From Synergistaceae bacterium (GTDB taxonomy: Bacteria > Synergistota > Synergistia > Synergistales > Aminobacteriaceae): a stretch of 59,718 bases of DNA. The stretch is taken from positions 1-59,718 of the forward strand of contig JAISUO010000097.1 in NCBI GenBank assembly GCA_031272035.1, read 5' to 3'. The notes under the pieces were generated by a model. It was not told the DNA's origin. It worked only from the letters and a program-made list of their open reading frames with translations, and ran no database searches. A program made the translations under genes and the position numbers. The first letter of the stretch is position 1; each line of letters begins with the position of its first letter. Positions 41,876 to 50,201 of this stretch are shown here, one piece after another.

Positions 41876-43548
41876 CCCGGCTCCATATACTTCAGTTCCA
41901 CATCCCGGCAGTCCGTCATGATTTCCTGGTTCCGCAGTGAAACATAAAAATTCTTCAGGTAATTTTTGTTGTCCATTTCAGGCCAGTCGGTTCGGTTGTG
42001 GGCCCCCCGGGATTCTCGCCGACACAGAGCAGAAGCGGTCATGGCGAGCCCCACCAGAACCATATTGCGGTTTTCGAAGCTCTGAATCACGTGAAGAGGA
42101 GAGTCCTTCACCTCCAGCCGCATGGGCAGATCCTGAAGCTTTTTCAGCGCAGTCAGTGCTTCGGTCAAACTTTCCTCCCTGCGCAAAATTCCGGTCTTTT
42201 CCCACATGATTTTCCGCACCTGGCGTCGGTATTCTTCAACATCCACCCCCTCTTTTCTTTTTTGGAGAACTGAAATGTGGTTTTCAATACCCTGGCAACA
42301 GGAAGGAGGCAGAGAAAACGCCATTTTTTGTTGTTTCAGCGCGTGTTGCGCCGCGTTGCGTCCGGCTGTAAAACCGGAGACAAGAGCCTCGGTAAGAGCG
42401 TTTTGGCTCAGGCGGTTTGCGCCGTGAACTCCGCCGCAAACCTCACCCGCTCCATATAATCCCGGAAGCGGTGTTCCCCAGTTTTCGTCCACGGCGACGC
42501 CACCCATCGTAAAATGCACGGTAGGAGCCACTTCAAGCATCTCCCTGTGAGGGTCGAAGCCGATGGATTTGTAGGTTTCGAGAAGATCCGGCATTTCCCG
42601 TTCCATGACCTCAGGGGTCAGATGCTGAAAACCCGCAAATACGCCTCCCGATGGGGAGCCCCGTCCTTCCTGAATCTCCTGCATGATGGCGGCAATCAGA
42701 GTATCGCGGGTAGCCATCTCGATTTTTTCGGGATTCCAGCGCTCCATAAAGCGTTCACCCTTCGCGTTGAACAGGCGGACACAATTGATATAAGCGGCTT
42801 CCGCGCCCTTAATGGAGGGCGGGGACAAAAAGCCCAGAGGATACACCTGAACAAATTCCATATCCATCAGGCTCAGCCCCAGCCGTAAGGCCAAAGCCAG
42901 ACCGTCGCCGGTGAGATCCGGCGGATTGTCCGAGTTTTCGTAAAGATACCCAGCGCCCCCGGTGGCCAGAACCAGAGACGCGCATTCAAACAGCAGAGGC
43001 TCCAGAGTATCCATGTCGAGCCCCAGGACGCCCCGTACACCGTTTTGATCCTTAAGAATTTCGAGAATGAAGACATTTTCGTAAATGGGAACCTGCCGTT
43101 TTATCAGCTCCCCTGTCAGCGTCCCGCAAAGTTCCCGTCCGATGTGATTCCCCAGATAGAGGGAACGGGGATAACTGTGACCTCCATCCGTCCGGAGCGC
43201 ATAGGAGGTTCCGTTTTCCGTGCGCTGAAACAGAGCTCCCATTCGTTCCATTTTCTCTGCAGCTTCTGCTGCCCCTTCCACCATCGCTTTGACCAAATCC
43301 TGTTTGTTCAGATACTGTCCGCCTGCAAGAGTATCTCGAAAATGGCACTCTTTACTGTCGTTCGGAGATTTCCAGGCCTCCCCCACCGCCGCGAAGGACC
43401 CTGGAGCCATGATGGTCGCACCGGTATGAGGGGTGTAACCCTTGTTGACGACCGCCACCCTTGCGCCCTCTTCCGCTGCGGCCGAGGCGGAGGCCAATCC
43501 TGCTCCGCCACTGCCGATCACCGCCACGTCATACAAAAATCGTTTCAT
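41869..43548 (-). CDS. frdA: FAD-binding fumarate reductase-type flavoprotein subunit
   Basis: A 559-residue FrdA/SdhA-family flavoprotein. The FAD dinucleotide fold opens with YDVAVIGSGGAGLASASAA, and the motif around YTPHTGATIM contains a His at the position where FAD is often covalently attached. FTMGGVAVDENWGTPLPGLY and the ANRLSQNALTEALVSGFTAG block are conserved catalytic-domain elements. It reduces a double bond in a dicarboxylate or other unsaturated acid, or oxidises the reverse. Substrate specificity is uncertain, since the loop differs from that of classical fumarate reductases. Encoded right after livF and before frdB. Confidence 0.88.
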   Translation of the reverse strand: MKRFLYDVAVIGSGGAGLASASAAAEEGARVAVVNKGYTPHTGATIMAPGSFAAVGEAWKSPNDSKECHFRDTLAGGQYLNKQDLVKAMVEGAAEAAEKMERMGALFQRTENGTSYALRTDGGHSYPRSLYLGNHIGRELCGTLTGELIKRQVPIYENVFILEILKDQNGVRGVLGLDMDTLEPLLFECASLVLATGGAGYLYENSDNPPDLTGDGLALALRLGLSLMDMEFVQVYPLGFLSPPSIKGAEAAYINCVRLFNAKGERFMERWNPEKIEMATRDTLIAAIMQEIQEGRGSPSGGVFAGFQHLTPEVMEREMPDLLETYKSIGFDPHREMLEVAPTVHFTMGGVAVDENWGTPLPGLYGAGEVCGGVHGANRLSQNALTEALVSGFTAGRNAAQHALKQQKMAFSLPPSCCQGIENHISVLQKRKEGVDVEEYRRQVRKIMWEKTGILRREESLTEALTALKKLQDLPMRLEVKDSPLHVIQSFENRNMVLVGLAMTASALCRRESRGAHNRTDWPEMDNKNYLKNFYVSLRNQEIMTDCRDVELKYMEPGC

Positions 43549-43554
43549 GAGGGT

Positions 43555-44268
43555 TCAGATTCCCAGATAAGCCTGCACAATGTCCTCATGCCGAAGGTCC
43601 TCGACTTTACCGGATGTGGTAATGTCTCCCACGTCCAGAAAATAGGCCCGTTCGGCGACTTCAAAGGCCATCAGCGCGTTTTGTTCCACCAGAAAAATGG
43701 TGGTTCCCAGTTTCGCGATTTCTGAAATTTTTAAGTACAGATCATGAATAATAATAGGCGCCAGCCCCATGGATGGCTCGTCCATGATCAACAGCCGGGG
43801 TTCAGCCATTAAGGCTCTTCCCACCGCCAGCATCTGCTGTTCTCCTCCGCTGAGGGTCCCCGCAATCTGCCTGCGGCGTTCATAAAGCTTGGGGAAAAGG
43901 CTGTAAACTTTGTCGTACAAATCTTTTTGCTTATGCTTTCCAATGTTGCTGTAAGCCCCCAGCTCCAGATTTTCCGCCACGCTCATTTCTCCAAATACGT
44001 GTCTTCCCTGGGGAACGTGGATTATTTTTTTCCGGAGGACGATGTTTTCCGGAGCCCAGTGGGTGATCTCTTCGCCGTCGAAGAAAATTTTTCCCTGAGC
44101 CGCTCTCACAAGGCCACTGATGGTACGCATGAAAGTCGTTTTCCCAGCGCCGTTGGGCCCCAGAAGCGCTACGATTTCATTTTCGTTGACGCAGACAGAA
44201 ACTCCGTTCAACGCTCGACTTTTCCCATAAAAAACGCTTAATCCGAATACATCAAGCAACACGCTCAT
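43555..44268 (-). CDS. livF: Branched-chain amino acid ABC transporter ATP-binding protein LivF
   Basis: A 237-residue LivF-type ATPase. Walker A is LLGPNGAGKTTFM, the signature GTLSGGEQQMLAVGRALM, Walker B PRLLIMDEPSMGLAP, and the H-loop region VEQNALMAFEVAERAYF. It energises import with the LivG domain encoded in the upstream fused gene. The start overlaps the livMG stop by four bases (ATGA). Downstream lies frdA, seven bases on, so the transporter and reductase are co-transcribed. Confidence 0.94.
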   Translation of the reverse strand: MSVLLDVFGLSVFYGKSRALNGVSVCVNENEIVALLGPNGAGKTTFMRTISGLVRAAQGKIFFDGEEITHWAPENIVLRKKIIHVPQGRHVFGEMSVAENLELGAYSNIGKHKQKDLYDKVYSLFPKLYERRRQIAGTLSGGEQQMLAVGRALMAEPRLLIMDEPSMGLAPIIIHDLYLKISEIAKLGTTIFLVEQNALMAFEVAERAYFLDVGDITTSGKVEDLRHEDIVQAYLGI

Positions 44269-46100
44269 GCGATCCCCTCCTGCAATCCCCCTGCACCGGC
44301 GGGCGAACGGGAAGCAGCCCCGATATAAGCGGCAATAACTTTGGGATCCTTCATGACTTCGGCCGGCGCTCCATTCGCGATCAGTTTTCCATAGTCAAGA
44401 ACAATAATGCGGTCTGAAATATTAGAAACGAGCTTGATGTCATGTTCTATGAGCATCACAGAAACGCCGCTGTCCACGACCTTGCGGATCATTTTGCTCA
44501 TTTCCTCTTTTTCGATCTGGTTGAGGCCGGCTGCCGGTTCGTCGAGCAAAAGAATTTCCGGATCCAAAGCGAGGCTTCGCGCGATTTCAAGGTGTTTTTG
44601 GAAACCGTAGGGAAGGTTGATGCAAAGTTCGTCTTCCAGCCCGTCGAAGCCCCCTACAAAAGCGAGAAGGCGTCTCGCGTCCTCACAATTTTTTGTCCAG
44701 GGGCGCAGCAGTTCCCTCACTCTGCCAGAAAATTCGAACTGCAGATGTCTGCGATGGGTGGCCACACAAACGCTTTCCATCACGGTCAGGCTGTCGTAAA
44801 TGCCCAGATTCTGGAAGGTACGAACCATCCCCAGGCGTGCGATGCTGTGAGGATACAAACCGGTGATATCTTTTTCCTTCAGCCAGACCTTCCCGCTGTC
44901 AGGCCTGTAGATGCCGGAAATGACGTTGAAGAGCGTCGTTTTGCCGGCGCCGTTGGGCCCTACCACAGACAGAAGTTCTCCCTTTTTCAGCTCGATGCCC
45001 ACTTCGCTGAGCGCGGAAATTCCGCCGAAATCTATCCCCAGATTCTCGGTTCGAAGAACGGACTGCTCTTTGTCCGCGGTTCGTCGGGGATCGCCGGAGG
45101 ATACCACGAAGGTACCCTGAACTCCGGAAACGCCTTTTTCCCGGTCCTTTTTCCCGGAAAGCCCTCGAATGCAGTTTTCCAGAAAACCGCCCACTCCCTT
45201 GGGGCAGAAAATCACAAACAGGAGGACCATAAGCGCGTAGACAATGACCTGGTATTCACCAAAGGCCCGCAGATATTCAAAAGCCACCGACAAAACCGGA
45301 GTCATCAGCAAAATACCCGTGAAACTGTGAATTCCTCCGACCACCAGCATCTGCACAAAGGAAAAGGAAACCCCCGAAGTGAAGGCGTCAGGATGGATCA
45401 TGCCGTAATAGCCGGCATAAAAAATTCCCCCAATACCAGCCAGAAGAGAATTGAGGAATACCGCAAGAACCTTGATGCGAAAGGTATTAATGCCTATGGC
45501 TTCGGAAACGATTCCGTTCGACCCCGAAGCTTTCAGCGCCAGCCCCAGGTTGGATCGAAGCAAAAGATAGACAAGTACGATGCAGGTCAGACCGACGCCC
45601 AGGATAAAAAGATAAATCTGGGGCAGAGTTGTCAGAGGAAAGGCAAAGGGCCGCATTTTCGGAATTTCTCTTATGCCCATCCCGCCTCCGGTAATACTTT
45701 GCCAGTTTTGGATGATAATTCTCGTGATTTCGCCGAACCCGAGAGTCACCATCGAAAAATAAATCCCTGAAACCTTCATGGTGGGGAAGCCCAGAATCAC
45801 GGTGGTCAGAAACGCGATAAGCACAACCGCCGCCACAGACAGCCAGAAGGGCATTCCCGCCCGAGCCGTGATGCTGTAACCATAGGCTCCAAGGGCCCAA
45901 AAACTGGCCTGAGCCAAATTCATCTGTCCTGAAAGCCCCGTCATCAGAAAGAGCCCCAGAACCAGCAACAAATTCATCACGGAAATAATTCCAACATGAT
46001 AAATATAGTGTTGGTCGAAGATAAAGGGCAGGGCCATCAGGCAGAGCAGAACGACGATGAAAACAGAGGATGAGATTTTTTTATCTTTTATGTTTGTCAT
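44265..46100 (-). CDS. Fused branched-chain amino acid permease LivM and ATPase LivG
   Basis: A 611-residue fusion. Residues 1-310 are a LivM-type permease with multiple hydrophobic segments, including LFLMTGLSGQMNLAQASFWA and ASGSNGIVSEAIGINTFRIK. A linker at about 311-348 rich in Lys, Gly and Ser follows. Residues 349-611 are a LivG ATPase: Walker A VVGPNGAGKTTL near 381, Walker B DPEILLLDEPAAGLNQIEKE and LIEHDIKLVSNISDRIIVLD. LivM and LivG are usually separate; fusions occur in some lineages. It overlaps livF by four bases and follows livH by 13 bases. The uninterrupted frame argues against an artefact. Confidence 0.92.
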   Translation of the reverse strand: MTNIKDKKISSSVFIVVLLCLMALPFIFDQHYIYHVGIISVMNLLLVLGLFLMTGLSGQMNLAQASFWALGAYGYSITARAGMPFWLSVAAVVLIAFLTTVILGFPTMKVSGIYFSMVTLGFGEITRIIIQNWQSITGGGMGIREIPKMRPFAFPLTTLPQIYLFILGVGLTCIVLVYLLLRSNLGLALKASGSNGIVSEAIGINTFRIKVLAVFLNSLLAGIGGIFYAGYYGMIHPDAFTSGVSFSFVQMLVVGGIHSFTGILLMTPVLSVAFEYLRAFGEYQVIVYALMVLLFVIFCPKGVGGFLENCIRGLSGKKDREKGVSGVQGTFVVSSGDPRRTADKEQSVLRTENLGIDFGGISALSEVGIELKKGELLSVVGPNGAGKTTLFNVISGIYRPDSGKVWLKEKDITGLYPHSIARLGMVRTFQNLGIYDSLTVMESVCVATHRRHLQFEFSGRVRELLRPWTKNCEDARRLLAFVGGFDGLEDELCINLPYGFQKHLEIARSLALDPEILLLDEPAAGLNQIEKEEMSKMIRKVVDSGVSVMLIEHDIKLVSNISDRIIVLDYGKLIANGAPAEVMKDPKVIAAYIGAASRSPAGAGGLQEGIA

Positions 46101-46113
46101 GATGTTCGTCCTG

Positions 46114-47040
46114 TTAAAGTTTTTCGCTCGCTTTTTTGGCGAACAGCCCCGTGGGGCGAATCAGAAGCACGGCGATCAGAACGATGAAAGCGACCGTATT
46201 TCTATACCCTGCTCCCACGAAAGCGGCTCCAAAACTTTCCAGAACGCCCAGAAGCAACCCCCCGCAAATCGCTCCCGGCACGCTGTAAATTCCCCCCAGA
46301 ATGGCGGAAGAGAACCCTTTCAGTCCCAGGATCTGCCCATGAGCAAAATACGCAAAAATAATGGGAGATACCAGAATCCCCGCAACTGCCCCAAGGACAT
46401 AGGCAAGAGTGAAGGTGGCCTGAATGCTGCGGCGAACGTTGATCCCCATCAGAGCCGCGGCTTCCTTGTCCAGAGCCACCGCACGCATCGCCTTGCCGGC
46501 CCTGGTTTTGTAGAGAAACAGCTGAAGCAAAAAAACGATAAGCGCTGCGATACAGAGAATCCACAGGTTAATGGAGGGAAAGATAATACTTCCTGCCTGT
46601 ATAACGGACCTGCCGATAGGCAGAGAAAAGAAACGCGGTTCTCCGGTCCATATGATTTTCGCGGTATTTTCAAGAAGAACGCCCACAGCCAGAGTGGCCA
46701 CAAGAACGTTCATTTTTTCATAGTTTACGTTTCGAAGTTTCAGGGAGCTTTTGAAGGTCGGTTCGTGCACCATTTTATGGATAACAACGGAAATAAGAGC
46801 TGAAACGCAGCAGGCAAAGGTCAGTACAGCCATAAGTGTAAGAAGAGGCGGAAAATTTTTAGGAAGCAGGGTTAAAGCGGTTATTCCCAGAAAACCGCTG
46901 AACATTACGGCAGGTCCCTGAGCGAAATTGAGAAGTCCCATGGTTTTCCATATCATGGAATATCCCACGGCAATCAGAGAATAGACAGCCCCTATTGCAA
47001 GGCCTCCTATCAGATATTGCATAAAAATCGGCAATGGCAT
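46114..47040 (-). CDS. livH: Branched-chain amino acid ABC transporter permease LivH
   Basis: A 308-residue permease with about eight hydrophobic segments. Family blocks are GLAIGAVYSLIAVGYSMIWK, LNFAQGPAVMFSGFLG, AVALDKEAAALMGINVRRS and GFSSAILGGIYSVPGAICGG. It pairs with the LivM half of the fused gene in the inner membrane. It lies 226 bases downstream of livK; that spacer contains a 101-bp MITE-like element. No strong promoter was recognised there. Confidence 0.94.
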   Translation of the reverse strand: MPLPIFMQYLIGGLAIGAVYSLIAVGYSMIWKTMGLLNFAQGPAVMFSGFLGITALTLLPKNFPPLLTLMAVLTFACCVSALISVVIHKMVHEPTFKSSLKLRNVNYEKMNVLVATLAVGVLLENTAKIIWTGEPRFFSLPIGRSVIQAGSIIFPSINLWILCIAALIVFLLQLFLYKTRAGKAMRAVALDKEAAALMGINVRRSIQATFTLAYVLGAVAGILVSPIIFAYFAHGQILGLKGFSSAILGGIYSVPGAICGGLLLGVLESFGAAFVGAGYRNTVAFIVLIAVLLIRPTGLFAKKASEKL

Positions 47041-47118
47041 TTATTCCACCTCGCTTTAAGGTCTTTTATTCAATCTGCCACAAACAGAAATAAGGGGCAA
47101 AAGCAAACCTGTTATTTA

Positions 47119-47219
47119 ATACCAATTTGAAGTCAAAGGCCTAAAGTTAGAATAGCTAAAAGCAATGACATTCAAACATTAGCTTCTTTATTGATACTTA
47201 ATTGAAAGCAAATTGGTAT
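47119..47219. mobile_element. 101-bp MITE-like element, copy A (livK-livH spacer)
   Basis: The element begins ATACCAATTTG and ends CAAATTGGTAT, giving an 11-base perfect terminal inverted repeat. An internal inverted repeat AGCTAA/TTAGCT is present. It matches the copy at 49998-50098 at about 90 of 101 positions by eye. It sits between livK and livH, so its transcript would fold into a structured intercistronic RNA. No transposase is encoded inside, typical of a non-autonomous element. Confidence 0.75.
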
Positions 47220-47265
47220 AAATCACCGGCTCGTTTTGCCCCTTTGCCGCAGATTATTTACACTG

Positions 47266-48402
47266 TTACTGAACCTGTACAGCACTGGTGCGCCAGACGC
47301 CGTCCTGAACCTGGAAAATGTAAATGGTAAGAACGCCCTGTCCGTTGGACAGGAAGTGGTTCCCCTTCTGACCAAAGGCATCCCACTGTACGGTCTTCAG
47401 GGCATCTGCTACGGCCGCGTTGTCTTTGGTTCCCACTTTTTCCCAGGCTTTTGCCAGCGCGACAATGGCCTGATAGGTGTTTGTGGAGTGGTGAGAGGGG
47501 TCCATATTGTATTCCTTGCGATAGCGTTCCACGTATTCCACGGCTTCCGGTTCCTTCATGGTGGCGACAAAGGGTCCCACACCGTAAACGTTGTCCGTAT
47601 CGCCGGGGGCCAGCTCAATATAACGAGGAACGGCGATGCCGGTCATGATAATCTGGAACTTATCGGAACTCAAACCCAGCTGTCGGCTCTGGCGGGTGAT
47701 GAAAGAGGCCTCAGGAAGATTCGCGAAAAGTCCCAACCCCTCGGCGCCGGCCTGCTTTATCTCCAGAAGCTGGGGGGTGAAATCCAGATCGCCCACGTTA
47801 AAACTCTGGATGGTAACGGGTTTAACGCCCAAATCTTCGAGAGCCTTTACAAAATAGTCCCTGCAGCCCATGCCGAAATCGGAGGTGTCGCTCAGAACTC
47901 CAATTTTCTTCAATCCCAGTTTTTCCACAAAGAAGCGGGCGGCCCGAGTGGCTGCAATTTCGTCGCTCTGATGGAGGCGGAAGAAATATTTATTGTCCGG
48001 GCCCGTCAGCTTGGGATTGGAGCCGGAAGTCGTTATGGTGGGGACGTGCTGAGCCTCGGCAATTTCCTTGCATACAAAAGCCAGGGTGCTATTCGCTCCG
48101 CCGATAATGGCGTTGACCTTGTGCTGAGAGATCATACGGATCAGAACGGAAGAAGCCTGAGCCGGATTTCCGGCATCGTCTTCCACCACCAGTTCCAGCT
48201 TGCGACCCTGAATGCCTCCCGCCTTGTTGATATCATCCGCTGCATCCTGAGCTCCGTTGCGCATGTGAATCCCGTACGCCGCAGCTCCTCCCGAAAGCGA
48301 AACACACAGGCCCACTCGAATCGGTTCCTGCTCTGCCGCATAAGCTCCGCTCGCACATGACAACGCCAAAATACACAATCCCAAAATAATTTTTTTCATC
48401 AT
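47266..48402 (-). CDS. livK: Branched-chain amino acid ABC transporter substrate-binding protein
   Basis: A 378-residue type I periplasmic receptor with a signal peptide (MMKKIILGLCILALSC, then ASGAYA before AEQEP). The mature start IRVGLCVSLSGGAAAYGIH is the family pattern, followed by KLELVVEDDAGNPAQASSVL and AIIGGANSTLAF. Such receptors bind leucine, isoleucine, valine, aromatic or related amino acids, or their derivatives. ATG at 48402 is preceded by GAGGTAAGAGCA; a frame from 48423 starts upstream. It lies between the aminotransferase gene and livH. Confidence 0.93.
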   Translation of the reverse strand: MMKKIILGLCILALSCASGAYAAEQEPIRVGLCVSLSGGAAAYGIHMRNGAQDAADDINKAGGIQGRKLELVVEDDAGNPAQASSVLIRMISQHKVNAIIGGANSTLAFVCKEIAEAQHVPTITTSGSNPKLTGPDNKYFFRLHQSDEIAATRAARFFVEKLGLKKIGVLSDTSDFGMGCRDYFVKALEDLGVKPVTIQSFNVGDLDFTPQLLEIKQAGAEGLGLFANLPEASFITRQSRQLGLSSDKFQIIMTGIAVPRYIELAPGDTDNVYGVGPFVATMKEPEAVEYVERYRKEYNMDPSHHSTNTYQAIVALAKAWEKVGTKDNAAVADALKTVQWDAFGQKGNHFLSNGQGVLTIYIFQVQDGVWRTSAVQVQ

Positions 48403-48514
48403 TGCTCTTACCTCATTTCTCATTAAGAATGTGGTTTTAATTCAGAATTCGCTTCAACATTTTTTGCGCTTTTTTTACTCCTTGCGGCACCTCCTTCAAA
48501 ATCGTCCTGTTGAG

Positions 48515-49690
48515 TTATTTTTCCAGAGACAGGAGACAGGTTTTCATGCGTTCCAGCCCCGGCTGCATCAAGTCGCAGGAAATTGTGTAGGCGAGGCGTA
48601 CGTGATATTCTCCCCCTTCACCGAAAGCAGAACCGGGGACGGTGGCCACATGTGCTTTTTCAATCAGAAAATGTGCGAAGTCGAGAGAAGTCATACCATA
48701 TTTTTCAATGGAAGGGAAAACAAAAAACGAACCTTCCGGTCTGGGGCAGCTCAGCCCCATTTCGTCCATATACTTCATGACCATCTTTCTGCGGCGATCG
48801 AACTCCTGTCGGATGTCCTCTACGCAATCCTGAGAGGCTTCAAGGGCATGAGCCGCCGCAATCTGTACAAAGGTATTGGCGCAGGACACGAGATGCTGAT
48901 GCATTTTTGTAATACCTTCAATCAGGCTCCGGGGCGCCGCGATATAGCCGATCCTCCAGCCGTCCATGGCATACGTCTTGGAAAAACTGGCGACGATAAC
49001 CGTCCTTTCCTTCATTCCGTCCAGACTGGCAATATTGAAGGCCTTGTTTCCCTCATACACAAAGCTGCTGTAAATGTTGTCGTATAAAACCGTGATGTCG
49101 TGTTTGGCACAAATTTGCGCAATATTCTCCAAAACAGGGCGTTTCCATATTTTCCCCGTAGGGTTATGAGGGCTGGTCAGAATCAGCACCCTGCTTTTGG
49201 GCGTGATAATTTTTTTCAGTCGTTCAATGTCCACCTCAAATTCCTTTCCCGTGAGGGGGAGAGAAACGAGAGTTCCTCCGCACAGGGAAGTCCACCCTTT
49301 GTAGTACGGGTACATCGGGGATGCAACAATGACTTCGTCCCCCGGATTCACGAGGCTGGCCAGTACGGCGTAACCCCCCTCACCGCCGCCCATTGTGGCT
49401 ATAATTTCGTCCGGAGAATAGTACACACCATCGTCTGCTTTGAGGCGGTGAGACACAGCCTCGCGAAAAACCTTCTCTCCGCTGGTAGGGGAATAATGGA
49501 CTTTCCCCTGTTCCATCGCGTCAATCGCCGCTTTTTTGATGTGAGCAGGAGTGTCGAAATCGGGCCTTCCTATTGTCAGGTTGCAGATGTCGATCCCCTG
49601 CGAGATCAAATCCTGTGCAATCGTCGCTATTCTCCGTATAGGAGAACTTTCCAGAAGACATACTCTGGAAGCAATTCTATTTTCTGACAT
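48515..49690 (-). CDS. Class I/II pyridoxal-phosphate aminotransferase
   Basis: A 391-residue aminotransferase of the aspartate/aromatic type. Substrate and cofactor residues: NLTIGRPDFDTP near the N-terminus, the PLP-stacking LILTSPHNPTGKIW, the Schiff-base Lys in ASFSKTYAMDGWRIG, and a C-terminal Arg in EYHVRLAYTIS that normally binds the substrate carboxylate. It converts an amino acid to its 2-oxoacid with 2-oxoglutarate or similar as acceptor. ATG at 49690 follows AGAAAGAAG; the GTG at 49699 is an alternative. It is the first gene of the operon, so the imported amino acid is probably its substrate. Confidence 0.92.
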   Translation of the reverse strand: MSENRIASRVCLLESSPIRRIATIAQDLISQGIDICNLTIGRPDFDTPAHIKKAAIDAMEQGKVHYSPTSGEKVFREAVSHRLKADDGVYYSPDEIIATMGGGEGGYAVLASLVNPGDEVIVASPMYPYYKGWTSLCGGTLVSLPLTGKEFEVDIERLKKIITPKSRVLILTSPHNPTGKIWKRPVLENIAQICAKHDITVLYDNIYSSFVYEGNKAFNIASLDGMKERTVIVASFSKTYAMDGWRIGYIAAPRSLIEGITKMHQHLVSCANTFVQIAAAHALEASQDCVEDIRQEFDRRRKMVMKYMDEMGLSCPRPEGSFFVFPSIEKYGMTSLDFAHFLIEKAHVATVPGSAFGEGGEYHVRLAYTISCDLMQPGLERMKTCLLSLEK

Positions 49691-49717
49691 ATTATTCACT
49701 TCTTTCTGACTTTAAAA

Positions 49718-49746
49718 ATTATAAACATATATAAACGGTTTTTCAA
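49718..49746 (-). promoter_or_regulatory. Promoter of the aminotransferase-liv-frd operon
   Basis: On the minus strand TTGAAA (49746-49741) and a perfect TATAAT (49723-49718) are separated by exactly 17 bases. Transcription would begin near 49711, about 20 bases before the ATG. It lies inside the segment bracketed by the 87-bp repeats, so the whole unit carries its own promoter. Confidence 0.8.
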
Positions 49747-49829
49747 GTGCTTAACTATATTTTTATCATGTATAAATAACTTTTTAATATAGATTAAGCG
49801 AGACTGATGAAATTTTTATAACATCAATT

Positions 49830-49916
49830 TATTTAATTATGCAAAATTATGGTGTGATGATGATAAATTTACTCCTTCATCAGGGAGATGTCCAATAAAT
49901 AAATTCCATAACAATT
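49830..49916. repeat. 87-bp direct repeat, right copy
   Basis: Identical over 87 bases to 40096-40182 and in the same orientation, about 9.7 kb away. It lies about 85 bases upstream of the aminotransferase promoter. Perfect identity of two non-coding copies suggests a recent duplication or an integration event. Confidence 0.9.
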
Positions 49917-49997
49917 ATTAGAAAAACTAATATATCGTTTAGATTGGTGGTGCAACCTTCCGATGGGAAAATTTCGAGGGGAAAAAGATAAGACTTC

Positions 49998-50098
49998 ATA
50001 CCAATTTGAAATAAAAGGCCTAAAGTTAGAATAGCTAAAAGCAGTGATATTCAAACATTAGCTTCTTCATTAACGCTCGGTTGAAAGCAAATTGGTAT
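49998..50098. mobile_element. 101-bp MITE-like element, copy B
   Basis: Same length and orientation as copy A, with the same 11-base terminal inverted repeat ATACCAATTTG and the internal AGCTAA/TTAGCT pair conserved. The roughly 11 differences cluster in one part of the right half. It lies between the right 87-bp repeat and the ATC-hydrolase terminator. Confidence 0.75.
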
Positions 50099-50135
50099 CA
50101 GGTCTTCACTTCGACTTCAAACTGGCATGAAAACA

Positions 50136-50169
50136 GGCCCGCGGACGCTGCTGCTGCCGTCCGCGGGCC
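50136..50169 (-). terminator. Strong rho-independent terminator of the D-aminoacylase-dpp-ATC hydrolase operon
   Basis: A perfect 12-base GC-rich stem (GGCCCGCGGACG with CGTCCGCGGGCC) with a 10-base loop is followed on the minus strand by TGTTTT. It lies about 33 bases after the stop of the last gene. Confidence 0.85.
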
Positions 50170-50201
50170 CTCGCGTTTTCGGTTTTATGTCCGTTACGGC
50201 G

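Larger units (their letters stand above)
49700..50201. other. 502-base intergenic region between the dpp/ATC operon and the aminotransferase operon
   Basis: This gap contains no protein gene I can support. From left to right it holds the aminotransferase promoter (49718-49746), the right copy of the 87-bp repeat (49830-49916), 101-bp MITE-like copy B (49998-50098) and the terminator of the ATC-hydrolase operon (50136-50169). A 61-codon open frame on the minus strand (49869-50054) spans repeat and spacer and ends LDISLMKE; it has no recognised family. Confidence 0.7.

Noticed and set aside
44265-46100. Frameshift artefact joining livM and livG
   Set aside because: One continuous frame covers both domains with a plausible linker and no stop; treated as a real fusion, subject to read check.
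48424-48514. A 17-codon leader-like frame between the aminotransferase and livK
   Set aside because: It starts at a GTG overlapping its own Shine-Dalgarno sequence, with no amino acid run or attenuator hairpin.
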